Source of the DNA: Aquarana catesbeiana | Lineage: Eukaryota; Chordata; Amphibia; Anura; Ranidae | NCBI RefSeq assembly: GCF_042186555.1 | Contig: NC_133330.1 | Span: forward strand, 340,825,911 to 340,889,910 | Length of the DNA stretch: 64,000 nt | Direction of reading: 5' to 3' | In this document: piece after piece, positions 11,174-21,540 of the stretch | How positions within the stretch are numbered: the first letter of the stretch is position 1 | How the letters are laid out: every line of letters starts with the position of its first letter | Made by a program: the position numbers and the translations under genes | Notes under the pieces: generated by a model | Seen by the model: the letters and a program-made list of their open reading frames with translations, nothing else | What the model was told of the DNA's origin: nothing | The model's database searches: none

Positions 11174-12105
11174 TATGTTTACTACATGATAATAAATAGA
11201 AGCAATAAATGTTCCCGATTGTTTGCATTGTTTTGTGCAGAGACAGGCTCCTGAAGTTAGAAGTACCAACCAATCAGATTACAGCTTTTCCTGTTTTCAG
11301 AAGGTGATAAATACCTGGAAGTGCTACATTGACACCTGCAGTCCAGGTGACCCCGTTATCCTGCAGAGTCTCAGCAGGCTGCATTATGTTGCACCTGATA
11401 TCAGCGATGTGGACGCACACAGCTGTTACAATGCAGGGATGGGGCTCAGTGAGAAGAAGTCTTTTCCTTTTCTTTTGATTCTTTGTATCTGTCGGTCTCA
11501 GTGAGATCCTCCCCTGCACAGTCCTCATAAAGCTGCAGCTCCCTCTATTCATCCCGGTGGCACTCCGGCTGCTTACCTCTGCCGTTAAGACTCCAGGTCC
11601 CTCCTTTTCTTGGCTGGCACTGTATTTTCACCCTTCCCCCCCTCTCCCCATCCTCATAAATACCCCTCCCTGGCAGCACAACCCAAAGCTGTAACCGTGG
11701 TACTGCGTCAGAGGCTGAGAGAAGGAAATCCTGAGAATGAGTCAGCCAGGCCGAGCGACCACACCCGACGTGGGACGACACAGGCTGCCGTGTGCACGCC
11801 GAATTCCCCGCCGCCCCGCCACGGCTCTGAGAGCCCCGTGTACACCTCCAAATGCAGAAAAAAATCAAATATTCTCTATGGAGCCGGTTCACATCTCCAC
11901 TACAAGCCGCCTGAAGCCAAACGCCTGAAGCTCAAAATAGTCCTGGAGCTTTTTTTTTAGCTCAAATCGAGCAGATTTGAGCTAAGAGAAGCATTTTTTT
12001 TCCTCCATAGAACTGCATGGAAACGCTTGATTTGGGAGCTTTTGACAGTTTTTCTGCTCTAATGCAACAATTAAATAGAAGTAAATAATATATAAAAATA
12101 AGTAA
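11174..12105. other. No gene recognised; partly GC-rich DNA
   Basis: 11220-11550 looks non-repetitive. 11700-11835 is GC-rich with CpGs ('gcacgccgaattccccgccg'). 11835-12080 resembles a decayed hairpin element ('agctcaaatcgagcagatttgagct' is an internal palindrome, quoted in part, near 11960). Short frames at 11223-11504 and 11610-11960 match nothing I know and lack exon signals. Confidence 0.35.
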
Positions 12106-12109
12106 ATAA

Positions 12110-13215
12110 ATAATGAACAAATAAAATCCTAATATTAACCCCTAACCTTAATATTCACCCATAACCTTAATATTAACCCCTAATTCTAACCCCTAACCTT
12201 AATATTGACTTCTAACCCTAATATTACCCCCTAACCCTAATCCTAGCCCTAACCCTAATCTTAACCCCTAATCCTAACATTAACCCCTAACCCTAATCCC
12301 TTAACATTAACCTCTAATCCTAGCCCCTAACCCTAATCATAACCACTAACCCTAATATTGACTCCTAACCCTAATCCTAACCCTAATATTAGCCCCTAAC
12401 CCTAAGATTGACCCCTAACCCTAAAGCGCCTAACCCTAATATTGACCCCTAACCCTAATCCTAACCCCTAACCTTAAGATTGACCCCCAATCCTAACCCT
12501 TAATCCTAAAATTAACCCCTAACCCTAAGGTTGACCCCTAACCCTAATCCTAACCCTAATATTAACCCCTAATCCTAACCCCTAACACCAATATGAACAT
12601 TAACCCCTAACCCTAATCCCTTAACATTAACCCCTAATCCTAGCCCCTAACCCTAATCATAACCACTAACCCTAATATTGACTCCTAACTCTAATATTAG
12701 TCCCTAACCCTAAGATTGACCCCTAACCCTAAAGCGCCTAACCCTAATATTGACCCCTAACCCTAATCCTAACCCCTAACCTTAAGATTGACTCCTAATC
12801 CTAACGCTTAATCCTAAAATTGACCCCTAACCCTAATCCTAACCCTAATATTAATCCCTAATCCTAACCCCCAACACCAATATGAACATTAACCCCTAAC
12901 CCTAATCCCTTAACATTAACCCCTAATCCTAGCCCCTAACCCTAATCATAACCACTAACCCTAATATTGACTCCTAACTCTAATCCTAACCCTAATATTA
13001 GCCCCTAACCCTAAAATTGACCCCTAACCCTAAAGCCCCTAACCCTAGGATTGACCCCAAACCCTAATCCTAGCCCCTAATCCTAACCCTAACCCTAAGA
13101 TTGACCCCTAACCCTAATATTTACCCCTAATCCTAACCCCTAACCCTAAGATTGACCCCAATGCTAATCCTAGCCCTAATTTTAACCCCTAATCCTAACC
13201 CCTAACACCAATATG
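12110..13215. repeat. Interstitial telomere-like array, degenerate CCCTAA
   Basis: About 1.1 kb of 'aaccctaa', 'aacccctaa', 'taatcctaac' and 'aatattgac' variants, i.e. the vertebrate telomere hexamer CCCTAA with frequent extra C and substitutions. Blocks recur as a higher-order unit: 'cttaacattaacc' occurs near 12300, 12605 and 12906, and 'caccaatatgaac' near 12585, 12875 and 13206, giving ~290-330 bp periods. It is internal to the window, so it is not a chromosome end. Confidence 0.88.
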
Positions 13216-13480
13216 AACTGGTGTAAGGGGGTGCTCTATTGATAACATCTGATGTAAGGGGGTGCTCTGACGGGGACATCTGATATAAGGGGGGACTCCT
13301 TACATGACATTACACCCCCTGACTTGTTCCTCCCCTCAGATCAGACGGGTTACATCCGGCCCTGTCTGTGTTTGGCGCTCAGCTAAGCCAAGCTGCCCAC
13401 CCCCCCATATCATTTCCCTGGGACTCCCCCTTGTGGTGCTATGCCCTGATTGGCAGACCAGACCTGACTAATACGCTAAT
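13216..13480. other. Short degenerate tandem and unassigned DNA
   Basis: Three copies of 'gtaagggggtgctct'-like motifs between 13220 and 13300, then ordinary-looking noncoding DNA up to the next element. No gene seen. Confidence 0.5.
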
Positions 13481-13899
13481 GGCTCGTTTACACTTGCTTC
13501 AAAACAAGGCTTCGGACAGGCTTTGTTAAAGCTCTCTGAACTCTAGTCAAAGCTTCTGTCACTAAATAAAATGGATGGCTTACAGTTTACACCTTGCTTT
13601 TGCTTTGTTTTGCTTTTGGCTTTTCTTTAAAAGTTATACCCCATGTCGCTTTAGTTTGGCTTTAAAGCATCTTCAAAGCCTCCATAGAAGTCTATGGCAA
13701 AACTCGCTTGAAGCACCTGCAGCTTTAATTCAGCTTTAGCTTCGCTTTGTTTTGTAGAAATTGCAGGTATGAGATATATACACACACACACACAGGGCAT
13801 ATGTCAAGCTTTAACTAAGCTTCAAAAGAACATCACTAAAGCTTCACCAAAGCATCAAAAACACATCATAAAAGCATGTTGAAGTGGTAGGCTCTTTAA

Positions 13900-15276
13900 C
13901 TACTTGCCAACCAGCCGCTGCAGTTGTACTGCGGCAGGTTGGCACGGCTGCGCGAATCGCTGTTATTGTACACCGGCCGCCTTAGGAAGCTAAAGGGAGG
14001 CCAAAGACGATGCACATGGGCGGCGGCTGCCATATCCGCCGGCCACCCACGATCGCTCCACAGAGAGCCAGAGCGGGGATCTGCGTATATAAAGAGACAG
14101 ATCCCCATTCTGACGGGGGAGTAGAGAGAGATCTGCGGTTCCTAGTGATCAGAAACAGCGATCTCCCTCCTCCTCCAGTCACTACAATCCCCCCCACAGT
14201 TAGAAACACCTCCCTAGGGAACACGCTTAACCCCTTGATCGCCCCCTAGCGTTAACCCCTTCCCTGCCAGTGACATTTATACAGTAATCAGTGGCTATAT
14301 TTAGCTCTGATCGCTGTGTAAATGTCACTGGTCCCAAAAAAAGTGTCAAAAACATCTGATCTGTCCGCCGCAATGTCGCAGTCCCGCTAAAAATCGCTGA
14401 TCACCATCATTACTAGTAAAAAAATAATAATAATAAAAATGCCATAAATCTATCCCATATTTTGTAGTCGAGATAACTTTTGCGCAAACCAATCAACATA
14501 CGCTTATTGCAATTTTTTTATCAAAAATATGTAGAAGAATACATATTGGCCTAAACTGAGGAAGAAATTTGTTTTTCTAAAAAAGCTTTTAGGGATATTT
14601 AATATAGCAAAAAGTAAACAATATTGTTTTTGTTTTTTTTCAAAATTGTCTTTTTTTGTTTGATCAAATACCACCAAAAGAAAGCTCTATTTGTCGGTAA
14701 AAAAGGACATTGATTTTGTTTGGGTACAACGTCGTGCCATATCGCCATATCGCAAAAAATGGCCTGGTCATTAAAGCGGAGTTCCACACAAAAATGGAAC
14801 TTCCGCTTTTCGGAACCCTCCCCCCCTCCGGTGTCACATTTGGCACCTTTCAGGGGGGAGGGGGGTGCAGATACCTGTCTAAGACAGGTATTTGCACCCA
14901 CTTCCGGCATAGACTCCCATGGGGGTCTACACCTCTTCCCGTCCCTCCGCGCTGTCTCCTGGGAAACACACAGCTCCCAGGAGAGAGCTGGGACGCGCAG
15001 CGCGACTCACGCATGCGCAGTAGGGAACCGGGAAGTGAAGCTGCAACGCTTCACTTCCTGATTCCCTCATCTAGGATGGCGGCGGCAGCTGCCGAGAACC
15101 GAGCGGGTTCTCGGCATCACCTGCCGACATCGCTGGACCCTGGGACAGGTAAGTGGCCATTTATTAAAAGTCAGCAGCTGCAGTATTTGTAGCTGCTGGC
15201 TTTTAATATTTTTTTTTTTGGCGGTGTGGGTGGACCCCCGCTTTAAGGGGGGTAAATCCTTCCAGTCTGTAAGTGG
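13900..15276 (-). mobile_element. TTAA-family element (ccacttcagcc family), minus orientation
   Basis: Flanked by TTAA at 13896-13899 and 15277-15280. Internal blocks are the complement of the copy at 28296: 'aaataccaccaaaagaaagc', 'gcaaaaaatggcctggtca', 'ggggggtaaatcc' and 'aagtgg' at the end. Subtracting a nested element leaves ~0.9 kb, close to the other full copies. Noncoding. The TTAA target suggests a piggyBac-type mobiliser; no transposase is present. Confidence 0.85.
14775..15242. mobile_element. Small TTAA element (aagcggagttccac family)
   Basis: TTAA at 14771-14774 and 15243-15246 directly flank inverted termini: 'aagcggagttccac' and, on the complement, 'aagcgggggtccac'. Inner landmarks are 'gcacctttcaggggg', 'aagacaggta' and 'gcggcggcagctgccgagaa'. 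It interrupts the family motif 'ggcctggtca/ggaaggggg' of its host, so it is a later insertion. 468 bp, noncoding. A second copy is at 23975-24990. Confidence 0.88.
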
Positions 15277-15316
15277 TTAATGTGGGTTGAAGCCGAAGCA
15301 AGTGTAAATGAGCCCC

Positions 15317-15784
15317 TAAGAGAGCGTGACGCGTCTGCGCCCAGCTTCTCCACCACTTCGCTCCGCAGGAACCCTCCCGCCGTTCGCTCAAACACATTAC
15401 AGGAGGGAACTCCTGATCCTTCCGGCTCCGCCCGGCTAATCTCTGCGCTCCTCAAACACCCCTCCACCCTGACAAAGCCGGGCGGGGCGAGGATGAGATT
15501 ACACCGCCGATAGAGGCTTCCCGCTCCGATTCTGCATGCCGATACTATAAATACTGATCTGTGTGCATGAGATACAACTGATTAACGTTCTAGAAATATT
15601 CAGACCTTCCGATGTCACCCAATCAGCAAAATCTCATAGAAGCTTTAAATCTGAACTCCGGGAGAATAAATTCATCGGTCATATGTATTCTTCATTCTTC
15701 TTAAATCTCAGTGATCTTTGTGCATTTCTTCCAGATCTGTGCAGTAATCCAGTGTGAGACTTCCTGTAATAAAGACCGCTCACT
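15317..15784. other. No gene seen; unassigned DNA
   Basis: 15320-15520 is GC-rich with CpGs and 15540-15780 is AT-richer. No repeat structure or coding signal is recognised. Confidence 0.35.
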
Positions 15785-16285
15785 GTTGCTCTCTCTCCTT
15801 GTGCAGGGGGACTGGTCTTTTCTCCGCCCCTCCTGTAGTTTTTTTGTAGTAGGTGGAGCCTGCTAAGCCCTTCCCACAGCTCTGCTCTCTCTCTCCTTGT
15901 GCAGAGTGAGTGGTCTGGTCTCCGCCCCCTCCTGTAGTTTTCTGTAGTAGGTGGAGCCTGCTAAGCCCCTCCCACAGCTCTGCTCTCTCTCCTTGTGCAG
16001 GGGGACTGGTCTTGTCTCTGTCCCCTCCTGTAGTTTTCCGTAGTAGGTGGAGCCTGCTAAGCCCCTCCCACAGCTCTGCTCTCTCTCTCTCTCCTTGTGC
16101 AGGGGGACTGGTCTTTTCTCCGCCCCTCCTGTAGGTTTCTGTAGCAGGTGGAGCCTGCTAAGCCCCTCCCACAGCTCTGCTCTCTCTCCTTGTGCAGGGT
16201 GACTGGTCTTGTCTCTGCCCCCCTCTCCGTCCCCCTCCTGTATGTTTCTGTAGGTGGTGGAGTCTGCAGCTCTGCTCTGCACAGG
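15785..16285. repeat. Tandem array, ~97-bp unit, five copies
   Basis: The landmark 'ctccttgtgcag' occurs near 15796, 15893, 15990, 16092 and 16186. Each unit continues with 'gactggtct', 'ccgcccctcctgtag' and 'gtaggtggagcctgctaagc'. Frames on both strands follow the period and are not genes. Confidence 0.88.
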
Positions 16286-16439
16286 CTATGCACAGCACAG
16301 TGATGATGTCACTGCTCACTGCTGCTTTTACAAGGTAATATCTGGATTTGCAAAGGGATCTGTTGCACACAAACTGGATTTATATACTTTGCGCCTATTG
16401 AGGATGATAGTTCAATGAATGTTTTCATGCCCGGAGTTC

Positions 16440-17925
16440 AGATCTGCCATGTTAGGGCCCATTCACGCTTGTTATCACTGAAATAAAATGAGGGACCCGC
16501 CCACACCAGCAGCCACACCCACTGCCCTGTGCTTTACCGCAACGCGTTGGAAATGCACATTGTATGTATTGTGCAATGCAGTGCCATTCATTCTGCCACC
16601 CCCGAAGGACCTTGCAGTCAGGAGGACGTGCATTGCCGCAAAGCACAACGCACCACAATGCACCAACATCTGTTGCAGTAGGTGGCCTGGAAAAATGGCG
16701 CACACACATTTTTTGGCAGCACATTAAATGCGTCAGTATGACGTAGTGCCATTCATTCTCAATGTAGCCATGCCCGCCTGCAGGGGTTGCTGAATATTGT
16801 GGTTCACCTGTCACCCTACCCAGCCCCGGCATCCATCTCTCAGGCACTCAGAGACATAGGCTTTGTTTTGTTTTTTTATTGAGGGGACTTAACATGGATG
16901 GGAATGGGAAATGATGGGATGCCCAGAAAGATTTAATGCAACTTGCTTGGGACTTCTATATACACTCCTGTATATACACTCCACTCTTCTCTTCAGCACA
17001 ACTCTTGCTTAAGACTTCTTTCCCTTACTCCTCCAGCACTTCACTTGCTGCAGATTCTCAGACCAGCTAGCACCACATGGTTGAGCCTGACACTAACTAA
17101 GCCAGGCCTCGGTGAATTGCCTTTTGCGGGCAGGGCCCCTGTAATGTAGGAATAGTCCCGGGGGATAACTGTCCTCAGCTCAGCTACTGATCCCAGTAAA
17201 CCTTCTTCAGGTCCTGCCAGCCCTCCTGGCTGCAGGAGGCCTGCGGTTGTCCACCCGACAACTCCTCCCCAGCTGGGCTGACCCCGGGTATTTAAGGTGG
17301 CCTGCCCCCTGCCAATCCAAGTTGGGGATTGGTCAAGGCTCCTTAGAATACCCCAGGCAGCTCCACTTCTCCTCCTCTCTTTCTAGCACCTTCTAGAAAG
17401 AAGGGGGAGGTGACAGTGATGCTACCTGTGAGTCACCCAGCCCTGCCCTGAGCCACTCCCAGCCCAGAATAATGAAAACAAACAAAACAAACAGGCCTAG
17501 CCACCAGCTAGGCCTGCCTAAATTTTCCTACTCTATAGAAAAATCAAACCTTTAGCACCTACCTAACTAGAGGGTGCTACAATAATGACACCTCAAAGCA
17601 CCAAGCCAGCAGTCATGCATTGCAGTGCAGCACAATGCACCACGATGCAATAACATCCATTGCAATGCGTGGCCAAAAAAAAAAAAAAATGCTGCATGCA
17701 CACTTTTTTGGCAGCACATTAAATGCGTTGGTGCAATGCGGTGTCATTCATTCTGAATGGCACCACAAAAAGCACCTTGCTGGCAGGTGTGCATTGCAGC
17801 ATAGTGCAGCACAAAACGCCGCCGTGAAATAACATCCGTTGCAGTGCACAGCCAAAAAATGGGGCATGCTCCCTATTTTTGGCATCACATTAAATGCATT
17901 GGCGTGATGCAGTCATAGGCATGCG
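16440..17925. repeat. GCAATGC-rich interspersed repeat, tandemly reiterated, split by an LTR
   Basis: Starts 'gggcccattcacgctt' near 16457. Blocks with 'ggcagcacattaaatgcg', 'gccattcattctgaatgg', 'cacaatgcacca' and 'taacatccattgcaatgc' occur at 16560-16760, 17590-17780, 17780-17910 and again at 18665-18760. The start motif and low-complexity hairpin character resemble non-autonomous Harbinger-type elements, but no target duplication was resolved. An LTR-like element (16763-17581) sits between 'attctcaa' and 'ataatgacacc'. Confidence 0.6.
16763..17581 (-). mobile_element. Solo-LTR-like element, TGTAGC...GCTACA
   Basis: Bounded by 'tgtagc' and 'gctaca', a TG...CA terminus with a 6-bp inverted repeat. 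It splits an otherwise continuous repeat. The minus strand carries AATAAA (complement at 16875-16880), which orients the LTR to the minus strand. A second element with 'gggtgctaca' at the same end and 'ggggttg' near the other lies at 42186-43389. No internal coding region is present. The target duplication is not clear (flanks 'ctcaa' and 'ataat'), so the exact left edge is uncertain. Confidence 0.55.
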
Positions 17926-18182
17926 CAGGGGGTGTGCCGGTTGTGCCCGGGCACACCCTAATCACCGCGTGCAGTGCAGATTCACCCTGATAATATTTCA
18001 CCCAAAAAATAATAATAAATAATTATAATAATAATATTGCCCTTAAAAAAAATAGTAAAAGAGAATGAAAAAAAAGAATTTTAAATGATAATACAAAAAA
18101 ATAAATTTTAAAAATAAAAAACTACTGACACCGTCCACTGCCCTACTAACACCGTCCATGTTTTATTACATCATAAAATGTT

Positions 18183-18232
18183 TTTTACATTTATTTATAT
18201 ATATCTATATATAGATCTATCTACTGTATATA

Positions 18233-18328
<96 letters not shown>
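18183..18328. repeat. Microsatellite (TA)n followed by (GT)n
   Basis: (TA)n at ~18227-18290 passes into (GT)n at ~18290-18326. It directly abuts the Penelope-like fragment. Confidence 0.95.
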
Positions 18329-18329
18329 G

Positions 18330-18580
18330 TTAAAGAATTCTAGACTATATGATACTACTCAGATTGCATTCCTTTTGGAATTGCTTAAAATAGTTTTAGA
18401 GGAGAATTTCTTCCTCTTCAAAGACACCTATTACCTGCAACGTACCGGTACAGCGATGGGTTCTAATGTCGCCCCCCCATATGCCAACTCGTTCATGGAT
18501 ATGCTTTAACATGCATTTATTTACCACTGCAGGTTGTTCACGGACAACTATAATGCGTGTTTTAGATTTATTGATCTATG
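18330..18580 (+). pseudogene. Penelope-like retroelement reverse transcriptase fragment
   Basis: The frame beginning at 18360 reads Q-I-A-F-L-L-E-L-L-K, then 'FKDTYYLQRTGTAMGSNVAP', 'PYANSFM' and, after an in-frame TAA at 18507-18509, 'HAFIYHCRLFTDN' and 'RFID'. The order 'LQ..GTAMGS..AP.YAN.FM' then 'RFID' is the RT core of Penelope-like elements (fingers/palm, with the start of the catalytic DD box), distinct from CR1-type RTs, which have 'GVPQGSVLGP' here. About 80 codons survive. The second catalytic Asp is replaced (RFID-L). The 5' edge lies in a GT microsatellite. No endonuclease or inverted long-repeat is seen. Clearly dead; the family call is fairly strong from motif order. Confidence 0.78.
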
Positions 18581-18700
18581 TATATATATCTATATATCTA
18601 TCACCCTGTGTATATATATTTATACACACGCGCACCCATGTTTGAGCTTTGGGGTGCACACCCTAATGCAATAGGCTGCGCACTCCAGAACACCTTGCCG

Positions 18701-18934
18701 GCAGGTATGCACTGCAGCACAATGTAATGCTCCACAATGCACAAACATTTGTTGCAGTCAGGGCTCTACTTCTTCTGACCACTCCTGTGCATGACCTTGG
18801 CTCTGGTTCCTGACCTCGGATCTTGTGCATAACCTTGGCTCAGACCTTGACCACGCTCAGGCTTCTCCAGTTCCTCCTTGTCGATCTGACCCTGCATCTG
18901 CTACAGGTGTCATCACTGCACCGGCTGCTGCACC
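18701..18934. other. Host DNA of the large hAT insertion, left side
   Basis: Contains repeated 'gcataaccttggctc' and 'tgaccttggctctggttcc' phrases and continues at 22391-22620 beyond the hAT element. The wording resembles decayed LTR sequence, but no boundary could be fixed. No gene. Confidence 0.35.
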
Positions 18935-19469
18935 CAGGGGCGGACTGACCAGTCGGTCCATTCGGACATGGACCGAGGGCCCGGCCGCTAAAGGGGGCCC
19001 GCCAGTGCCATCTGCTGGACCCTTTAGGGCTGGTGATCACTTTCCAGTTAATTTATGCATAAAAAAAACGAGAGATTTAAAAACCATACCCCCGCTACTA
19101 AGAGGGGTTGTAATGACATTTTCCTGGGCCCCATCATGTCTACAGAGGGGCCCAGGAGGTGAGTGCAGCAGTCGGACTATTTCTCCTTTTTTTGGTGCAT
19201 GTAGAAAAAGCCGCACCGCACATTGCTCTGCTAGTTAATTAGTTCCGGCTGCCGCTGCCTTCCCTGGCGGAGTGATACGACGAGGCTCCGCCTCCCGTTT
19301 TCAGGTGCCGACTGCCAAGACTGAGGTGAGGCGACAGGCGGCTCAGTGGATGAGAGAGAGCAAGAACCTGGGGGGACAGCGTGGCTGCACCTGCACTGCA
19401 GAGTGAGTGGAGAACAGAGGATAGAATCCTCACTGTCTCACTTGGGCTTACACACAGCATAGCAGCAGA

Positions 19470-19735
19470 TCATGATTATCAGCATTATGATACTCGGGCA
19501 GGCAGCACAGTCAGCATGTGTTCTGTCACGGATCTGTCACAGTGTGTCATATTGTTGTTTGGTGCTGACTTTGTTATGCCTGTACCGGGTTAAAGTTTGT
19601 AAAATACAGTACAGGCATAAATGAACAAAGTCAGCACCCAAAAGCCATGCGACACTGTGACAGATCCATGACAGAGCACATGCTGACTGTGCTGCCTGCA
19701 CAATTTTCATAATGCTGTTAATCATAAGCATTGTG
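19470..19735. repeat. Long inverted repeat (hairpin), arms ~115 bp
   Basis: The left arm (~19470-19583) holds 'caggcagcacagtcagcatg', 'ggatctgtcacagtgt' and 'gtgctgactttgtt' in order. The right arm (~19605-19735) is their reverse complement with substitutions and small gaps. The loop is about 20 bp around 'gggttaaagtttgt'. It lies wholly within the 3.4-kb hAT element. Confidence 0.88.
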
Positions 19736-19795
19736 ATGTTACTTTACACTTGCTTTTGGGGGGGGCAGTAAACATGTGCCCCCCAACCACCCCCC

Positions 19796-20055
19796 TTAAC
19801 CACTTCCTGTCCAGCAACATACTGGTACATTGCTTGATTGGAAGGGTGATATCATGTTCATTGCTGCAGCAATGATCAAGATATTATTTTAAGTTTAAGT
19901 AAAAGTAATCCTAGTTGCTAAGAAACCCCTGGATTACTTTTACAGGCAGTGGAAGGGGGTTCCACCACCGTCCCGCCATCACCTTTTTACTGGGCTCTCC
20001 CGTGCCATCAGGGGTCCCATTAAGGATGTGAGCAGCGACATCCAGTTCCTGGGAC
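19796..20055 (+). repeat. Possible TTAA-family relative
   Basis: Begins 'ttaaccacttcctgtccagc', the terminal motif of the 'ccacttcagcc' family, but the inner blocks of that family are absent and no second TTAA end is found. It may be a diverged subfamily or chance similarity of the terminus. Confidence 0.35.
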
Positions 20056-20412
20056 ACAGTATGCGTGCATATTTATTTTTTATTTATTTATTTCAGGTAC
20101 TTATATAGCGCCGTCAATTTACGCAGCGCTTTACATATATATATTATACATTCACATCAGTCCCTATACCCTCAAGGAGCTTACAATCTAAGGTCCCTAA
20201 CTCACATTCATACCTATACTAGGGCCGATTTAGACAGGATCCAATTAACCTACCAGCATGTCTTTGGAGTGTGGGAGGAAACCGGAGTACCCGGAGGAAA
20301 CCCACGCAGACACAGGGAGAACATGCAAACTCCAGGCAGGTAGTGTCGTGGTCGGGATTCGAACCAGCGACCCTTCTTACTGCTAGGCGAAAGTGCTACC
20401 CACTGCGCGCGT
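20056..20412 (-). mobile_element. tRNA-derived SINE with L2-like tail, minus strand
   Basis: Read on the minus strand it starts near 20412 with 'gcgcagtgggtagcacttt', which fits a Pol III A box, then a B box 'ggttcgaatcc' (complement near 20355). A conserved central block follows, 'gtttgcatgttctccctgtg' and 'ccggtttcctcccacactcc'. The tail is 'gtaaagcgctgcgtaaattg' and 'ggcgctatata', ending in (AAATA)n. This order of tRNA-like head, conserved middle and LINE-type tail is that of vertebrate V-SINE/L2-tailed SINEs. Tail-only relatives occur at 23655, 43390 and 61775. Confidence 0.8.
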
Positions 20413-20734
20413 GCGTGCGTGCATATGTAAACATGGACAAATCTAAAGGGGTTGGATCAGGGGAGGAGCCTAGGATGGGGTCAAGGGCGAGGTTAAAAGG
20501 GGCCCTGTCAGGTAAGCTGTATGGGGCCCCATGATTTCTAACAGTGGCCCTGTGCTTACCGCTGTCACCCGATGTCCCGCCTCCTTTGATAGATGTCTCA
20601 CTGGTCCAATGCCAGGAAATGTAATGTCTAACAAAGGAAGCGGGACATCCGATGACAGCGGTCACCAGGTTTCACAGCGGGAGTTACCCACTCTGTGTGA
20701 TCCGGCGGCTATCTCCCATGCACTGATCAGGCTG

Positions 20735-21540
20735 CATGGAGGGGGCACTCTGGTGTGGCTGCATGGAGGGGGCACTCTGGTAAGGCTGCATGGAGGGGGC
20801 ACTCTAGGTAAGGCTGCATGGAGGGGGCACTCTGGTGTGGCTGCATGGAGGGGGCACTCTAGGTGAGGCTGCATGGAGGGGGCACTCTGGTGTGACTGCA
20901 TGGAGGGGGCACTCTGGTGAGGCTGCAAGGAGGGGGCACTCTGGTGAGGCTGCAAGGAGGGGGCACTCTGGTGAGGCTGCAAGGAGGGGGCACTCTGGTG
21001 AGACTGCAAGGAGGGGGCACTCTGGTGAGGCTGCAAGGAGGGGGCACTCTGGTGAGGCTGCAAGGAGGGGGCACTCTGGTGAGGCTGCAAGGAGGGGGCA
21101 CTCTGGTGAGGCTGCATGGAGGGGGCACTCTGGTGAGGCTGCATGGAGGGGGCACTCTGGTGAGGCTGCATGGAGGGGGCACTCTGGTAAGGCTGCATGG
21201 AGGGGGCACTCTGGTGAGGCTGCATTGAGGGACACACTGGTAAAGCTGTATTGAGGGGCACTGGTGAGAATGCATTGAGGGGCACTGTTGAGACTGCATT
21301 GAGGGGCACTGTTGAGGCTGCATTGAGGGGCACTGGTGAGGCTGCATTCATGGGCACTGATCAGGCTGCATTCATGGGCACTGGTGAAGCTGCATTCATG
21401 GGCACTGCTGAGTCTGCGCTGATTGGCACTGCTGAGTCTGCGCTGATTGGCACTGCTGAGTCTGTGCTGATTGGCACTGGTGAGGCTGCATTGAGAGGCA
21501 CTGGAGAGGCTGCATTGATGGGTACTGATGAGGGCTTTTT
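20735..21540. repeat. 27-bp minisatellite
   Basis: About thirty units of 'ggctgcatggagggggcact' plus 'ctggtga'. Units lose length and G content towards 21540 ('gctgcattgaggggcactg'). Because 27 is a multiple of 3, several frames on both strands stay open for 100-250 codons; these are repeat translations only. Confidence 0.93.

Larger units (their letters stand above)
13481..15316. mobile_element. Hairpin element, Harbinger-like, host of two nested insertions
   Basis: Left end 'ggctcgtttacacttgctt' (13481) and right end, on the complement, 'ggggctcatttacacttgct' form a terminal inverted repeat of ~19 bp. The interior is rich in 'aaagctt' and 'caaagc' words with hairpin symmetry and a CA microsatellite at 13781-13795. 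'taa' lies at both outer edges, compatible with the 3-bp TWA duplication of PIF/Harbinger elements; that class is an inference. It has no coding capacity and is split by the TTAA element at 13900-15276. Confidence 0.65.
17908..18700. mobile_element. hAT-like element, degraded copy of 44664-45123, with insertions
   Basis: Begins 'cataggcatgcgcag' and contains 'gggtgtgcc', 'cccgggcacaccctaat'. The far side has 'gagctttggggtgcac' and 'accctaatgcaataggctgcgca', all matching in order the ends of the clean copy at 44664-45123. Its middle is replaced by a TA/GT microsatellite and a Penelope-like fragment. Only one end is well preserved and no 8-bp duplication could be read. Confidence 0.6.

Noticed and set aside
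12110..13215. True chromosome end
   Set aside because: Unique and transposon sequence continues on both sides and the hexamers are degenerate.
20340..20412. Functional tRNA gene
   Set aside because: A- and B-box-like motifs are present, but it is the head of a SINE with LINE-type tail and no complete cloverleaf.
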